Assembly: GCA_013141415.1 (NCBI GenBank)
Contig: JABFQY010000005.1
Span: 310,001-374,000, forward strand
DNA: 64,000 nucleotides
Direction of reading: 5' to 3'
Source of the DNA: Kiritimatiellaceae bacterium
GTDB taxonomy: Bacteria; Verrucomicrobiota; Kiritimatiellia; Kiritimatiellales; Tichowtungiaceae
This document shows, piece after piece, positions 25,643 to 34,949 of this stretch. The notes beneath the pieces are model-generated. The model was not told where the DNA came from. It worked only from the letters and a program-made list of their open reading frames with translations, and did not search any database. The translations under genes were made by a program, and so were the position numbers. Every line of letters starts with the position of its first letter. The first letter of the stretch is position 1.

Positions 25643-25761
25643 TATTTTCGGGATCTCGATCAATTCCCGAAAACGCTACTTTGCAAAGCCGACTCGAGCG
25701 GTTTCAAAAATTCTATAGCCGTTCTTTTCTTCTGTGGGTGCGGACGGTGGCCGCGCCTGTA

Positions 25762-25785
25762 CCGAACATCATGCGGTTTTGGTAT
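25762..25785 (+). repeat. REP-like repeat, copy 1
   Basis: CCGAACATCATGCGGTTTTG followed by GTAT. It differs at one base from copies at 54578-54601 (same strand) and 55611-55634 (opposite strand). Here it stands alone between the MITE-like element and the palindrome. Confidence 0.65.
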
Positions 25786-25901
25786 CACAACCAGCCGTGA
25801 TGATTAACGAACGCATTGAACGACAAAGACATCTCTCTAAGCTGGTATCTTTTCGATATTTATCGGTTGCGATAAAGTGGGTTTTTTTGTCAAAAACCAC
25901 C

Positions 25902-25917
25902 AAATTAATATTAATAA
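25902..25917. promoter_or_regulatory. AT-rich palindrome, copy 1 (operator candidate)
   Basis: Matches TTATTAATATTAATAA at 14 of 16 positions. TTGTCA (25887-25892) lies 16 nt before the TATTAA at 25909-25914, so the right arm could serve as a -10 box. It is 155 bp before the 26073 start. Confidence 0.55.
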
Positions 25918-26072
25918 TTAACTTGCGGCCATGGTCATTTGAGTTTACAGAGGGGGTGTCTCCGGTGGGCATTTGTATGCCTTCGGAAAGGCGTAGAAGA
26001 AGGGTTCAACTCGATATGGATTAGGGAGAGAGAGAAGCGAAAATCAGTTACTAAAAAGAAGGGTGGGTTGTT

Positions 26073-28286
26073 ATGAACGGTATGAGTAGACGATGTAGGT
26101 CTGTGAGTATACTTGTTTGGGCGGTTACCTTATTGCTGTTCGCCAGAGCATCGGCGACGGTATCTACGTTTCAAACGGCAAATGGTAGTTTCGCAGCAGC
26201 GGGGAATTGGTCGGACGGTTCCTTTCCGGTCAGCGCCACGGTTACGGGGTGTGTGCCGGTCAATGCTTATCTTGCCGTCCCAGCCCTTTCTTCGCAGTCG
26301 TTCTTCTACATCGGGAAAGGTGGTACAGGTTCTATCGTTACCTTTAAGAGCGGCAGCCAATTCGTCAGTACCAAGGATTTGTGTATTGGTGACACAACCA
26401 ACGGCACGCTCGTCGTGGAGGGGGGCAGTCACTCGATTCGGAATTTGAAGGTTGCAAGTACGGCGGGCACAACGGGCAGCGGCACTCTGAGGTTTGTTAC
26501 CAACGGAACCTTGACGGTTACAGGCAATGCGGTCGTCGGCTCCAGCGGAGTTGGCACGATCGTGTTTGATGGAGCAGGGCGTCTGGTTGTATCCAACGGC
26601 GTCGGCTTATACCCAACAACCGGCGGCGACGAAACGGTTTTCAAGTTCAACGGAACGACCAACAGCGGGCTTTTAGAGATATATAAAGGCAACGGAGGGA
26701 CGAACTGGAACGGGCACACCATTGTACTGGATATCGGATACACTCCGGCAGCGTTTACTAATACATTTCTGAAAATCGTCGGAAGCACGTTTCCTCTGAA
26801 CCAATTTTTAATTGTGAATGAGGGGCGGTATTTTTCTGCCACGGTGACAAAAGTAACGACCGGCAGCACGAATTCCTACGTTTTGACTCAGCAGAAAATT
26901 ACAGAATTCCGTTCAACTGCTGAATTAACAACACTCCTGGATGTTTTTCCGGTGAGCCCCTGTCCTTTGACCGGGGGGAATCAGACCTTCACGGCCACAG
27001 AGACTTATACGAACAGCGGTTCTTCCTGGTGGGTTCCATTTTCTGAAGAACACGTATTTCAGGCCCGCCTGGTCAATATACAGTCCAACAACGCCGTGCC
27101 GCCCGTGTATGACAGTATGCGTTCCTGGGATCTGCGCATTGGTAAAGGGGGGCAGATTTATTCGCTGAAGGGTAGTTTCGGCGAGGCGATCCCTCCGCAG
27201 TACCGAGGTTTAGATATACCGACCGCTTATGATCGAGTTGTTGCATACGGGCCATATTTCGCTCCGTGGGTGGACGAAGTTTTTCAGACTGTTTTTGTGG
27301 ATTCGACACAGAATGTTACGACTGATCCATATTTCCATCATCAGGCAGGCGTATATCTGGTGGATACCAACGCAGACGCTAACGGCGGGGGTGTGGTTCC
27401 TTTTTACTCACCTTACCTCGGCGGACTTGCAGACATTTCGAAGAGAAACTACAGGATTGTCAGCTGGCCGCAGCAGGCGCATATTCCCACCACGTTTGCA
27501 TCAGACCTCATCTGTTACACGGAATACCGGGATGTCGGGCAGGGTATTCTGGAGGTAAACCATCTTGTTTATAATTTCGGCTGCTATACGCAAAGTTATA
27601 TCAATCTTCCTTGGGGCGGGGTGAGGCATACTTCGTTCGGGAACTATTTCATCAGCAATCCAGACGGAACGATGCGGCCGGCTGATAGTACTGAAACCAA
27701 CTTTAACGATACGGCTGGCTGGGCCCTGTTATGCCATGGAACAGGCCCCTCCAGTGATACGATCGGAATCGTATTTGGGAAAGATGCTGACCCGTTGAAA
27801 TCAGGGCAGACTGCCAAAAGCCGCTGGGGGAATGGATCTCCAGATATTGTTACACCCTCTGGAACCCCTGAAGATGAATGGCGAAACTATTTCAGAATAA
27901 TGACAGTCCGAAAAATGAGGATCAAGCCGGGAGAAACCTTCTTCGGCCGGTACTATCTGGTGTTCGGTCGGCAAGACACGGTTACCAACAACCTGATCGG
28001 CCCTTACGGACTGGTCGCCAATTGTGACTATAGTGTGTCTTCAATAACAATCGGTGAAGCGCAAACCATGAACTGGTATCAAGCCGCGAGCGGGTTGCCC
28101 ACGACCGCAGTTAACGGTTCGATCATTGCAACCACCTACAATAAGCCGGTAGCCGGGAAAAAGCCTCTTTTCGTTATAGAGAACACCTTAACCGGGGCAA
28201 TTTCTTTGACCAATAATCCCTATGCGCTCTCCGATAAGCCGTATGACGGAACGACAAAAATCCTCGGCTTCTTAGGGTATAATTAA
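26073..28286 (+). CDS. Unrecognised secreted 737-aa protein with beta-repeat N-terminus
   Basis: Not assigned to a family. A signal peptide (cleavage near RASATVS) is followed by about 220 residues of autotransporter-like repeats (SFAAAGNWSDGSFP, GTLVVEGGSHSIRNLKV, GTGSGTLRFVTNGTLTV-type units), as in other proteins of the island. From about residue 285 a separate domain of about 450 residues is rich in aromatic and acidic positions: WVPFSEEHVFQARLV, FHHQAGVYLVDTNAD, CYTEYRDVGQGILEVNHLVY, YINLPWGGVRHTSF, PEDEWRNYFRIMTVRKMR, ETFFGRYYLVFGR. It looks like an all-beta enzyme core, perhaps a lyase or hydrolase of a supersandwich fold, but no catalytic motif is recognised. The start has GAAGGGTGGG upstream. 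It is transcribed alone behind palindrome copy 1 and ends at a terminator-like hairpin. Confidence 0.75.
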   Translation: MNGMSRRCRSVSILVWAVTLLLFARASATVSTFQTANGSFAAAGNWSDGSFPVSATVTGCVPVNAYLAVPALSSQSFFYIGKGGTGSIVTFKSGSQFVSTKDLCIGDTTNGTLVVEGGSHSIRNLKVASTAGTTGSGTLRFVTNGTLTVTGNAVVGSSGVGTIVFDGAGRLVVSNGVGLYPTTGGDETVFKFNGTTNSGLLEIYKGNGGTNWNGHTIVLDIGYTPAAFTNTFLKIVGSTFPLNQFLIVNEGRYFSATVTKVTTGSTNSYVLTQQKITEFRSTAELTTLLDVFPVSPCPLTGGNQTFTATETYTNSGSSWWVPFSEEHVFQARLVNIQSNNAVPPVYDSMRSWDLRIGKGGQIYSLKGSFGEAIPPQYRGLDIPTAYDRVVAYGPYFAPWVDEVFQTVFVDSTQNVTTDPYFHHQAGVYLVDTNADANGGGVVPFYSPYLGGLADISKRNYRIVSWPQQAHIPTTFASDLICYTEYRDVGQGILEVNHLVYNFGCYTQSYINLPWGGVRHTSFGNYFISNPDGTMRPADSTETNFNDTAGWALLCHGTGPSSDTIGIVFGKDADPLKSGQTAKSRWGNGSPDIVTPSGTPEDEWRNYFRIMTVRKMRIKPGETFFGRYYLVFGRQDTVTNNLIGPYGLVANCDYSVSSITIGEAQTMNWYQAASGLPTTAVNGSIIATTYNKPVAGKKPLFVIENTLTGAISLTNNPYALSDKPYDGTTKILGFLGYN

Positions 28287-28601
28287 AAGTACGAGAGCGG
28301 ATTCGAAAATCGCTGTAGACAGTTACGGACGGCTTAAAGCCGTCCGTAACCTTTTTCGAGCATCGTTTGGCATCTCATGCCGATCCTGTTTCCATCATGG
28401 AGGGACGGCGGCCTCGCCGTCCCTGATCGCGGCTCGACTGAGCTCACCGCAGTCCGACAGGTTGGCCGATTTTCTGTAGCCGAGCACGGCCTGCCCTGAG
28501 TTCATCGAAGGGTGGGCGCGGTAATGAAACCGAAGTCCGTAGTCAGCGCACGCAGATTGCTTCTTCCAATGGTTGGACGGCTCGGATTCAGTCCGCCGTA
28601 A
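28287..28601. other. Convergent intergenic region with hairpins
   Basis: About 315 bp between convergent genes. It contains the terminator-like hairpin 28322-28356 and a second GC-rich hairpin, GGGACGGC (28402-28409) with GCCGTCCC (28416-28423). After that comes CTGCCCTGAGTTCATCGAAG, a type of dispersed repeat frequent in environmental bacterial genomes; a related GTTCGACAGGCTCACCACGG occurs at 55685. No gene seen. Confidence 0.5.
28322..28356 (+). terminator. Terminator-like hairpin after 26073 gene
   Basis: GTTACGGACGGC and GCCGTCCGTAAC form a perfect 12-bp stem around a 5-nt loop (28322-28350), followed by CTTTTT. It sits 35 nt after the stop and may act for the plus-strand gene. Confidence 0.75.
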
Positions 28602-30179
28602 TCAGTTAAAGAAAATATATAGGCCGATCATTACAGCGATGAGGGATCCCCATATCCATTTTACATTCCGTTGTATCGGTCCGGCGGCGCGATAGGTTTC
28701 GATGAGTGAGGGCAGGGGGCTGACTTCGCCCGGCTTACGAGTGACGAGGGATACGATCACCATGAAAACGCAGAGACCCGCGAAGAGGAAGAAGGAGAGT
28801 AACAGAAAGTGCGGCCAGAATTCTTTATTGGGCCAGTTCAGGAGATAACAAACACCGGTTCCTAGACTCACGGCGGTTCCAATGGTCAATACGGCGTTAG
28901 CCGCTTTGGCCGTGGCCCGTTTCCACAGCACGCCGACGGCAAAGACGGCGCTTAGCGGCGGAGCAAGAAAGCCTAGAATTGCTTGGAACAGGCTGAATAG
29001 ATCGAGACCGCTCAGCTTGGCGATAGCCAGTGCGAGGAAGATTGAAATTAAAGAGCCGACTACCGTAACAATCCGACCGACCTGAATGGTTTCTTGTGTC
29101 GAGGCTTCGGGGCGGAACCGTTTTTGATAGATATCGAGGGTAAAGACGGTGCTAAGTGCATTGAGTGCCGAGGCGATGGTGCTGACCAGTGCGGCAATCA
29201 GTACGGTCATAATCAGGCCGATCAGCCCGTGCGGAAGCAATTGGCTGACCATGGTCATATAGGCTTCGTCTGGATTTGCAAGGTTTGGAAAAATAATCAG
29301 GCAGATGATGCCAGGCAGGAAAAAGAGAACCGCATCGAGGATCTTCAGCCCGCCGCAGAAAGAGGTTCCAAGCCGTCCGCTTTGCAGGTTTTTCGCGCCT
29401 AGAACGGATTGTACCATCGACTGGTCGGTGCACCAGAACCAGATGCCGAGCACCGGATAGCCCAGCAGAATGGCGTGCCACGGGTAGTTGGCGTCGTTGG
29501 ACGGAAGTAGCAGCTTCCAGTAGCCCTCTGGAACGCCTTGATAAATGGCGACGATTCCGCCGGCTTTAACGACACCGAAGGCGACTAGAATCAGGGAAGC
29601 AATAATCAGCAGTGACATCTGAAAGACGTTTGTATTTGCAACGGTTTTTAGTCCGCCGGCTAAGGTGAAGAAGGCGGAAAAAATCACTAGAGCGGTGATG
29701 GAAAGCCAAAGCGGCCAGTTCATAATCTGGGTGACAAGAATGCCGCCAGCATAAAGCGTCATGCCGAGCCATGAGACAAGGATGGTGATGATCGAATACC
29801 AAGCCAGCAGTTCGCGTGAGCGCTGATTGAAGCGCTTGCCGATAAATTCGGGCAGGGTGCTGGTTTTGGCTTGCAGGTAAAAAGGGGCAAAAATAAAGGC
29901 CAGCAGGAAAAGGAATACAAAAGCGTACCATGAAAAATTGGCGGCAACGATGCCGGTGGTGTAGCCGATGCTGCACGAGGCAATCAGCATGGATGGGCCG
30001 ACGTTGGTACCCCACATGGTCAAGCCGATGCTGGTCGCACCGAGCGAGTGTTGTGCCAGAAAAAGGTTTTCACCATGCTTCTGTCGCAGACTAACCCATG
30101 CGCCGATGGCACACATAATTAGCAAATAAACTACAATAACCGCCAGATCAAGTCCGTTGAGAAGTTTATAAATTTCCAT
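28602..30179 (-). CDS. Sodium:solute symporter (SSS family)
   Basis: 525 residues with 13-14 predicted membrane helices, SGLT-like. Characteristic segments: AQHSLGATSIGLTMWGTNVG in helix 1-2, the WSAGS-like GYTTGIVAANFSWY, LPEFIGKRFNQRSRE, TLAGGLKTVANTNVFQ with the conserved GG, and the region around DQSMVQSVLGAKN. It should import a sugar or other solute with Na+. This is the only complete minus-strand gene. It is divergent from the 30325 operon, and the 136-bp gap contains palindrome copy 2 and, on this strand, TTGACA (30238-30233). ATG 30179 opens MEIYKLLNGLDLAVI, directly entering helix 1. The substrate is inferred to come from the same glycan. Confidence 0.88.
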   Translation of the reverse strand: MEIYKLLNGLDLAVIVVYLLIMCAIGAWVSLRQKHGENLFLAQHSLGATSIGLTMWGTNVGPSMLIASCSIGYTTGIVAANFSWYAFVFLFLLAFIFAPFYLQAKTSTLPEFIGKRFNQRSRELLAWYSIITILVSWLGMTLYAGGILVTQIMNWPLWLSITALVIFSAFFTLAGGLKTVANTNVFQMSLLIIASLILVAFGVVKAGGIVAIYQGVPEGYWKLLLPSNDANYPWHAILLGYPVLGIWFWCTDQSMVQSVLGAKNLQSGRLGTSFCGGLKILDAVLFFLPGIICLIIFPNLANPDEAYMTMVSQLLPHGLIGLIMTVLIAALVSTIASALNALSTVFTLDIYQKRFRPEASTQETIQVGRIVTVVGSLISIFLALAIAKLSGLDLFSLFQAILGFLAPPLSAVFAVGVLWKRATAKAANAVLTIGTAVSLGTGVCYLLNWPNKEFWPHFLLLSFFLFAGLCVFMVIVSLVTRKPGEVSPLPSLIETYRAAGPIQRNVKWIWGSLIAVMIGLYIFFN

Positions 30180-30240
30180 AAATTTGAATCTCCATTATGC
30201 TTTATCAAGAGGTACCAGTTATTTACCTGTTTTGTCAAAA

Positions 30241-30256
30241 TTATTAATATTAATAT
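30241..30256. promoter_or_regulatory. AT-rich palindrome, copy 2 (between divergent units)
   Basis: TTATTAATATTAATAT matches the palindrome TTATTAATATTAATAA at 15 of 16 positions. It touches the -35 box of the plus-strand promoter and lies 3 nt from the TTGACA of the minus strand, so one site could control the symporter and the large operon together. Confidence 0.6.
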
Positions 30257-30284
30257 TGTACCTGTAAGGTCAGGGGCCTATACT
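30256..30284 (+). promoter_or_regulatory. Sigma-70-like promoter of the 30325 operon
   Basis: TTGTAC (30256-30261), a 17-nt spacer, then TATACT (30279-30284). The start codon is 41 nt downstream. It abuts palindrome copy 2. Confidence 0.55.
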
Positions 30285-30324
30285 GGCACTACGTTTAGAT
30301 AAATTTTTTGAAAAGGTGGGCCGG

Positions 30325-32943
30325 ATGAGACCGACGGTGAAGGGAAAATACTTGTTTAGAGGGCTGAGTCGGATGCTTTTGTTTGCGATAACTGCCGCAG
30401 TTTGCGGGAGATCGCCAGCAGAGGCCTTAAAATCTTCGGAATTACAAAGCGGGTCGCGGGATTACGGGGTGATCTTCTGGCGCGACGGAATCCGTGGAAC
30501 GGATGAGCAGGGTCGCCGTCTGCTCTGTATCCAGACCGGCTTTTACGGGGCGGAATTTGATGTGGAAAAGGCCTCGATGATTCGTCTGGGGGCCATTCGC
30601 AATGCGCCGGATTATGAAACGGCTGTTGCCGGATTCAATAAGCTGATGGACGCGGTTCCGGCGTCTTCATCGCAATTAACGATCGAGGCCGGCGGGCAGA
30701 TATATCATTGCTCGCGCGGCGCGGAACCTTGGATTGTTCGGAAAGAACCCGTTCAGAACTATTGGGTGATTGAGCAGGAGCCGGGGCGAAAGCTGCTGGA
30801 CGACCAGCGTACCGCCAACAAGACGACGAATATGCGGTTGAGAGAATATGGCCGTTACCGGCAGAATTTTGAAATCGACCGCCTTATTTTTAAAAACGAG
30901 AAGGGCGAACTGCTTCCGATCCGTGTTCGGCTTTTGGTCGAAAGCTGGCCCGATCTGCTGAAACTTTCGCTGGAAATCGTACCGAATGAGTCCCTGACGG
31001 GTGCCATGGCTCAGATTTCCATTGATGGCCTGAAGAAGGCTGAAGTCCGCACCGAAAAAGCGGAATGGAAAGCGGGGGTTCGTCAGACCGTTGCGCTGGT
31101 AATTCCCTTCACTGAGGCGATGGCTTCCGGCGGTACGGACGTGCAGGTGACCGACCGGATGACCGGCAAAAAGGTGCCTGTTTGCTATGACGCCGCTTTA
31201 GATGCATGGAAGGTTCAGCTGAACAACCATACTTATAAACCCGCTGTGCTGAATAATCTGGATCGATACGACATACACCTGAGCAATCCGACGGATCGCG
31301 AGCGCGTGTTCCGAATTCTTTTTGCGAATGAAATGGGCTGGCATGAGCGCAATTTGCCTCCGGCTGAGCAGGGACTGCGCGATTGTGCCGGCGTTATGGG
31401 CGCCCAGATGATTTTGAGAGATGAGAAGGGGAATCCTCTCGGGCTTCCGCTACAGGTTGCTCATAATTGGCCAACGATCAAACAAACCCGAAAAGCAACG
31501 CCGGATATGCAGCCGTGGCTGGATCTGGATACGTGGGATTATAACTCCTGGCTGCGCTACACAGCGGTCGGGCGTATTCCGGCGAAAAGTGAATGGGCCG
31601 GACGGGCTGATATGACCCACGCTCTGTGGGGCGGGGTGCCGCAGGCCAGTTATTATTTCCTCACCTTGATCGGCTGGGGCTATTACACAGATTGGGACGT
31701 GGCCATTCAGGGAAACTGGGGCGAGAGCGTTTGCTATGCGATCGGCGGCTATGCCGACTCTGACATCACCGATATGCGCCCGCTCTACGTCCGCTCCTAC
31801 GACTCTCATCGTGCGGTCCCGTTCGAATGGACCCCGAATCAGGGCGGCGGAAATTTCCTGCATTATAAAGTTAACGGAGAAAAACAGTATCTGGTGACCC
31901 GGCGCTATACGCCTGTTCCCGGCCCATGTCTTACCCGTACCGGGTTTTACGGTCTGACCGAAGACCGTAAAATTGAGTTTCGGATTACGGCTGAACATCC
32001 GCGAACCGACGACATCAACCGTTCCTATTACCGGTTGCAGTACAAAGTGCTTGAAGACACTGAATTCGATCAGCTTGCCTTTTTTCAGTACGGTAGCCCG
32101 ACCTACAATTTTTTCAACCCCAAGGCTGTGGCATGGGGCAGCCGGAATGGGCTGGAATTTGAGAAGGAGTATCCATTAGAAGGCCGGGTGGAATATGTTG
32201 AGCGCGGCATTCCGTTCCAAGGCGATGCGCCTTGGTGGTTTTCTATGCATCGTTCGGATAAAGAGGAAGGACGCGGCGATCAGGGGTCACTCGGTCAGGC
32301 CAGCCGGGGGCTGGTGGTTCGTTCATGGAATGCAGTGCTCGGCGGAGAGCGGGTTGAAAAACCTCACCTGTCTTTCATGGGAACGAACCACCGCTATCCC
32401 GGACTGCTGGCGGAAATCTCGCCGCCTCCGGAACTGAAGAGTTTGAAAAAAGGCGATTATGTCGATATGCAGATCGAAGTGTTCCTTGTTCCGAAAATCC
32501 CGGGAAGTTATCTGGGAACCAACAAAGCGCTCAAAGAATCGTTGCCGGAAACGGCTGACACATGGAAAGCGGCGTACCGGCAGGCCAAAGGCAACGATCT
32601 TCAGTTGAATGTGACGCACGGAACCTTGCAACGCGCGTTGCCGGTTGAAATTGCGGTCGGGGCCGACGGAGCAGCCATGGTGGAAGTAACCGGCGGCATG
32701 GCGTATGTTCCGTTTACTTTCACAAGAGCTCCATCAGCCTCTGCGCCATCGCTGGTTGAGTTGAGAAGCGGCGTTTCTATTCCGGTGGATCAGTCTGACC
32801 ACGGGAACGATTTCTGGCAGGCGGAGCGCGATTCTTCAACTGGGCTTTACCGGATTACCTATAACCTGAATCTCGACACGCCCAAAGATCAGCCGCAGAC
32901 GCGGCGGTTCCGCTTTGAATCCGAAACAAAAAAAGAGAAGTAA
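30325..32943 (+). CDS. Unrecognised large secreted protein, shared family with C-half of 42359 product
   Basis: 872 residues, signal peptide ending near AEALKS. No known family is recognised, but residues about 200-860 align with residues about 590-1390 of the 42359 product. Common blocks: GNPLGLPLQVAHNW / GNPVGIPVQLSKNW; GGVPQASYYFLTLIGW / GGIPAASHAQLCLVGY; GNWGESVCY / GCWNESLCY; DMRPL / DSRPL; FFQYGSPTYNF / FFQMGADSYNF; SRGLVVRSWNA / NRGFIIRSWKA; DHGNDFWQ / VHGNDFWQ. Conserved Glu, Trp, His and Asp suggest an all-beta catalytic domain acting on glycans, which is inference. ATG 30325 suits AAAGG at 30312-30316; the GTG at 30316 overlaps that site. It is the first gene of the 12-gene run. Confidence 0.75.
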   Translation: MRPTVKGKYLFRGLSRMLLFAITAAVCGRSPAEALKSSELQSGSRDYGVIFWRDGIRGTDEQGRRLLCIQTGFYGAEFDVEKASMIRLGAIRNAPDYETAVAGFNKLMDAVPASSSQLTIEAGGQIYHCSRGAEPWIVRKEPVQNYWVIEQEPGRKLLDDQRTANKTTNMRLREYGRYRQNFEIDRLIFKNEKGELLPIRVRLLVESWPDLLKLSLEIVPNESLTGAMAQISIDGLKKAEVRTEKAEWKAGVRQTVALVIPFTEAMASGGTDVQVTDRMTGKKVPVCYDAALDAWKVQLNNHTYKPAVLNNLDRYDIHLSNPTDRERVFRILFANEMGWHERNLPPAEQGLRDCAGVMGAQMILRDEKGNPLGLPLQVAHNWPTIKQTRKATPDMQPWLDLDTWDYNSWLRYTAVGRIPAKSEWAGRADMTHALWGGVPQASYYFLTLIGWGYYTDWDVAIQGNWGESVCYAIGGYADSDITDMRPLYVRSYDSHRAVPFEWTPNQGGGNFLHYKVNGEKQYLVTRRYTPVPGPCLTRTGFYGLTEDRKIEFRITAEHPRTDDINRSYYRLQYKVLEDTEFDQLAFFQYGSPTYNFFNPKAVAWGSRNGLEFEKEYPLEGRVEYVERGIPFQGDAPWWFSMHRSDKEEGRGDQGSLGQASRGLVVRSWNAVLGGERVEKPHLSFMGTNHRYPGLLAEISPPPELKSLKKGDYVDMQIEVFLVPKIPGSYLGTNKALKESLPETADTWKAAYRQAKGNDLQLNVTHGTLQRALPVEIAVGADGAAMVEVTGGMAYVPFTFTRAPSASAPSLVELRSGVSIPVDQSDHGNDFWQAERDSSTGLYRITYNLNLDTPKDQPQTRRFRFESETKKEK

Positions 32944-32982
32944 AATGAGTTTTTCTAAACAACATCACGGAAAGCGAACGAG

Positions 32983-33489
32983 ATGAAAAACGAACCATGT
33001 CCTCCTATTGATGAGTCAACAACCCCTCTCCGGGGAATGAACCGCCTCGCTGTGTCGCATTGGTTCGTCGCGTTATTCTGCGGGATTATTCTTTCGACCG
33101 GAATCGCTCGGGAAATAGTCCGGCAGGGCAGACCAAACCTTAATTGGGCCGCAGAAATCAAGGAGGCCGAACAGCAGGGCGCCCTCATGGCAAAAAGATC
33201 GCCGGAGCAAGTTTCGGTGGTCGGCGAAAAACTGAGTGCCTATAACAGAAACATCGCCAACTGCCGGTTGCTGGCAGAATTTTCTCAGGATGAACAAAAT
33301 AAGATCATCGACCCCGTTCTAAAGGAGCTCATCGGCAAATCGGCCAAATACGAGAAGAGTAAGTTTGCCTTCAAAGAGTACGGTACGGTAACCGCCTTAT
33401 TTATCGGGGCGTTCTCGGTGGTTCTCACGGCCTCTGTTTCATGGCTGCTTCTGTGGCCGTTGGTTCAGCTGGTCAGGGTCAAATTCTGA
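32983..33489 (+). CDS. Hypothetical membrane protein with two helices
   Basis: 168 residues, family not recognised. A membrane helix at about 25-44 (HWFVALFCGIILSTGIA) and another at about 138-160 (VTALFIGAFSVVLTASVSWL) enclose a charged, helix-rich segment of about 90 residues that should lie in the periplasm. Between the unknown enzyme and the GPH transporter it may be a transporter accessory or a leftover of the locus. The upstream site is poor (GGAAAG), but a 13-codon frame from ATG 32945 ends TGA across this start (ATGA), so translation could be coupled through it. Confidence 0.6.
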   Translation: MKNEPCPPIDESTTPLRGMNRLAVSHWFVALFCGIILSTGIAREIVRQGRPNLNWAAEIKEAEQQGALMAKRSPEQVSVVGEKLSAYNRNIANCRLLAEFSQDEQNKIIDPVLKELIGKSAKYEKSKFAFKEYGTVTALFIGAFSVVLTASVSWLLLWPLVQLVRVKF

Positions 33490-33523
33490 TTAATCGTCAT
33501 ATTATCAGTCAGCAAGGACATAC

Positions 33524-34912
33524 ATGAAAATATCTGTTCCCGGAAAAATAAAAGCGCGTCAAATGGTGGCGTTTGCCAATGGCAGATTCACCGAAGCGCT
33601 CATACAAAATACGATTCAGGTTCTGGCTTTGCCCATTTACAGCATCGGTCTTGGGGTAAACCCGGGGTTGGTCGGTTTGGCAATAAGTCTGCCCAGACTC
33701 TGGGAGGCTTTTACGGATCCGTATATAGGATACTTGTCTGACAACTTCCGAAGTAAGTATGGCAGGCGCAAGCCGTTCATGGTTGTCGGAGTTATTCTGG
33801 CCGGGTTGTTTTACGCGCTGCTCTGGTCGCCCCCGGCCGGTATGGGCAGCACAGTTGTTTTTCTATACTTCCTGATCATCTCGTTGGCGTTCTACACGGC
33901 GGCTGCGGTTTATCTGGTGCCGTATTATGCTCTGGGGAATGAACTGACCTCTGACCCGCAGCTGCGCGCCAAGCTGATGACTTTTTGCGCGGTTTTTATT
34001 TCCGTGGCCGGACTGATGACGCCATGGGCGTATAGTTTGAGTTTTATACCTTATTTCGGCGTTAACGAAATCGAGGGCGTGAGGGTCATCGGTATCATTG
34101 GAGGAACGCTGATCATCATCACAGGTATGCTGCCCTGCCTGATGTGCAAGGAACAGGTGACGGCCCAGACACAGCCGAAGTTCCATTTCATGTCGGCACT
34201 GAAAAATGCCTTCAAGACGCGGCCGTTCGTCATTCTTTGCAGCGTTTATATTTTGGGCCTTTTCGGCATCTTGCTGGTGAGCCCTCTGGCCTTCTATGTG
34301 GGAACCTATTACATGTTTGATGGCGATAAGGCGGCGATGTCAAAACTTTACGGCTGGCTGGGCTCAAGCTGGGCGCTGACGTCGATACTTTCATCTCCTT
34401 TTATTTACTGGCTCATAAAACGGTTTGAGAAAAAAGCTGTCCTGATCGCTTCACTGGTTCTTGTGCTGATCGGGCAGGCGAGTCAGTGGTGGCTGTTCAC
34501 ACCGAGCAATCCCTACCTCTCCATCATATCGTTTGTGCTGTCCTCGCCCGGAATTATATCGTTGCACATCATCATATACTCCTGGCTGGCGGATGTGTGC
34601 GATTACGACTACTTGCAAAGCGGACTGAGACGGGAAGGTCTCTTCAGCGCGGTCTATGGTCTGGTTGTAAAATCCGCATTCGCACTGGCGATCTTCTGCA
34701 GTGGAATCATCATTTCGATCGCAGGGGTGAACACCGGACAGGATGCGATCCAATCTCCTGAGGTGATTTTGCGGCTTCGTCTGCTGTTCTCCATCGTGCC
34801 GCCCGTTGTGATCGTGATCGCCATTGCAGTTGCGATTGGATATCCGCTGACCAAGAAACGAATGGCTGAGATTCAGCAGACTTTAGAGCAGAGAGAATCT
34901 GCTTCGGTTTAA
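33524..34912 (+). CDS. GPH-family glycoside:cation symporter (MelB-like)
   Basis: 462 residues, 12 membrane helices. The loop DPYIGYLSDNFRSKYGRRKP is the hallmark D-x4-G-x2-D...GRRKP motif of glycoside-pentoside-hexuronide symporters, and SWLADVCDYDYLQSGLRREG matches the conserved middle loop before helix 10. It imports glycosides with Na+ or H+. AAGGA lies 7 nt before the start. It is followed 37 nt later by a cytoplasmic propeller hydrolase likely to cleave what it imports. Confidence 0.92.
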   Translation: MKISVPGKIKARQMVAFANGRFTEALIQNTIQVLALPIYSIGLGVNPGLVGLAISLPRLWEAFTDPYIGYLSDNFRSKYGRRKPFMVVGVILAGLFYALLWSPPAGMGSTVVFLYFLIISLAFYTAAAVYLVPYYALGNELTSDPQLRAKLMTFCAVFISVAGLMTPWAYSLSFIPYFGVNEIEGVRVIGIIGGTLIIITGMLPCLMCKEQVTAQTQPKFHFMSALKNAFKTRPFVILCSVYILGLFGILLVSPLAFYVGTYYMFDGDKAAMSKLYGWLGSSWALTSILSSPFIYWLIKRFEKKAVLIASLVLVLIGQASQWWLFTPSNPYLSIISFVLSSPGIISLHIIIYSWLADVCDYDYLQSGLRREGLFSAVYGLVVKSAFALAIFCSGIIISIAGVNTGQDAIQSPEVILRLRLLFSIVPPVVIVIAIAVAIGYPLTKKRMAEIQQTLEQRESASV

Positions 34913-34949
34913 ATTCACAGCACAAAGAGAATGTTAATTAAGGATTAGA

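Larger units (their letters stand above)
25443..26072. other. 630-bp intergenic region rich in repeats
   Basis: No credible gene. It holds, in order: a MITE-like element (25443-25642), a REP-like repeat (25762-25785) and an AT-rich palindromic operator candidate (25902-25917). Each has copies elsewhere in the window. The short open frame at 25734-26024 crosses all of these and lacks coding character. Confidence 0.6.

Noticed and set aside
25734-26024. 96-codon frame in the 25443-26072 spacer
   Set aside because: Runs through the REP-like repeat and the palindrome, so it is very unlikely to be coding.
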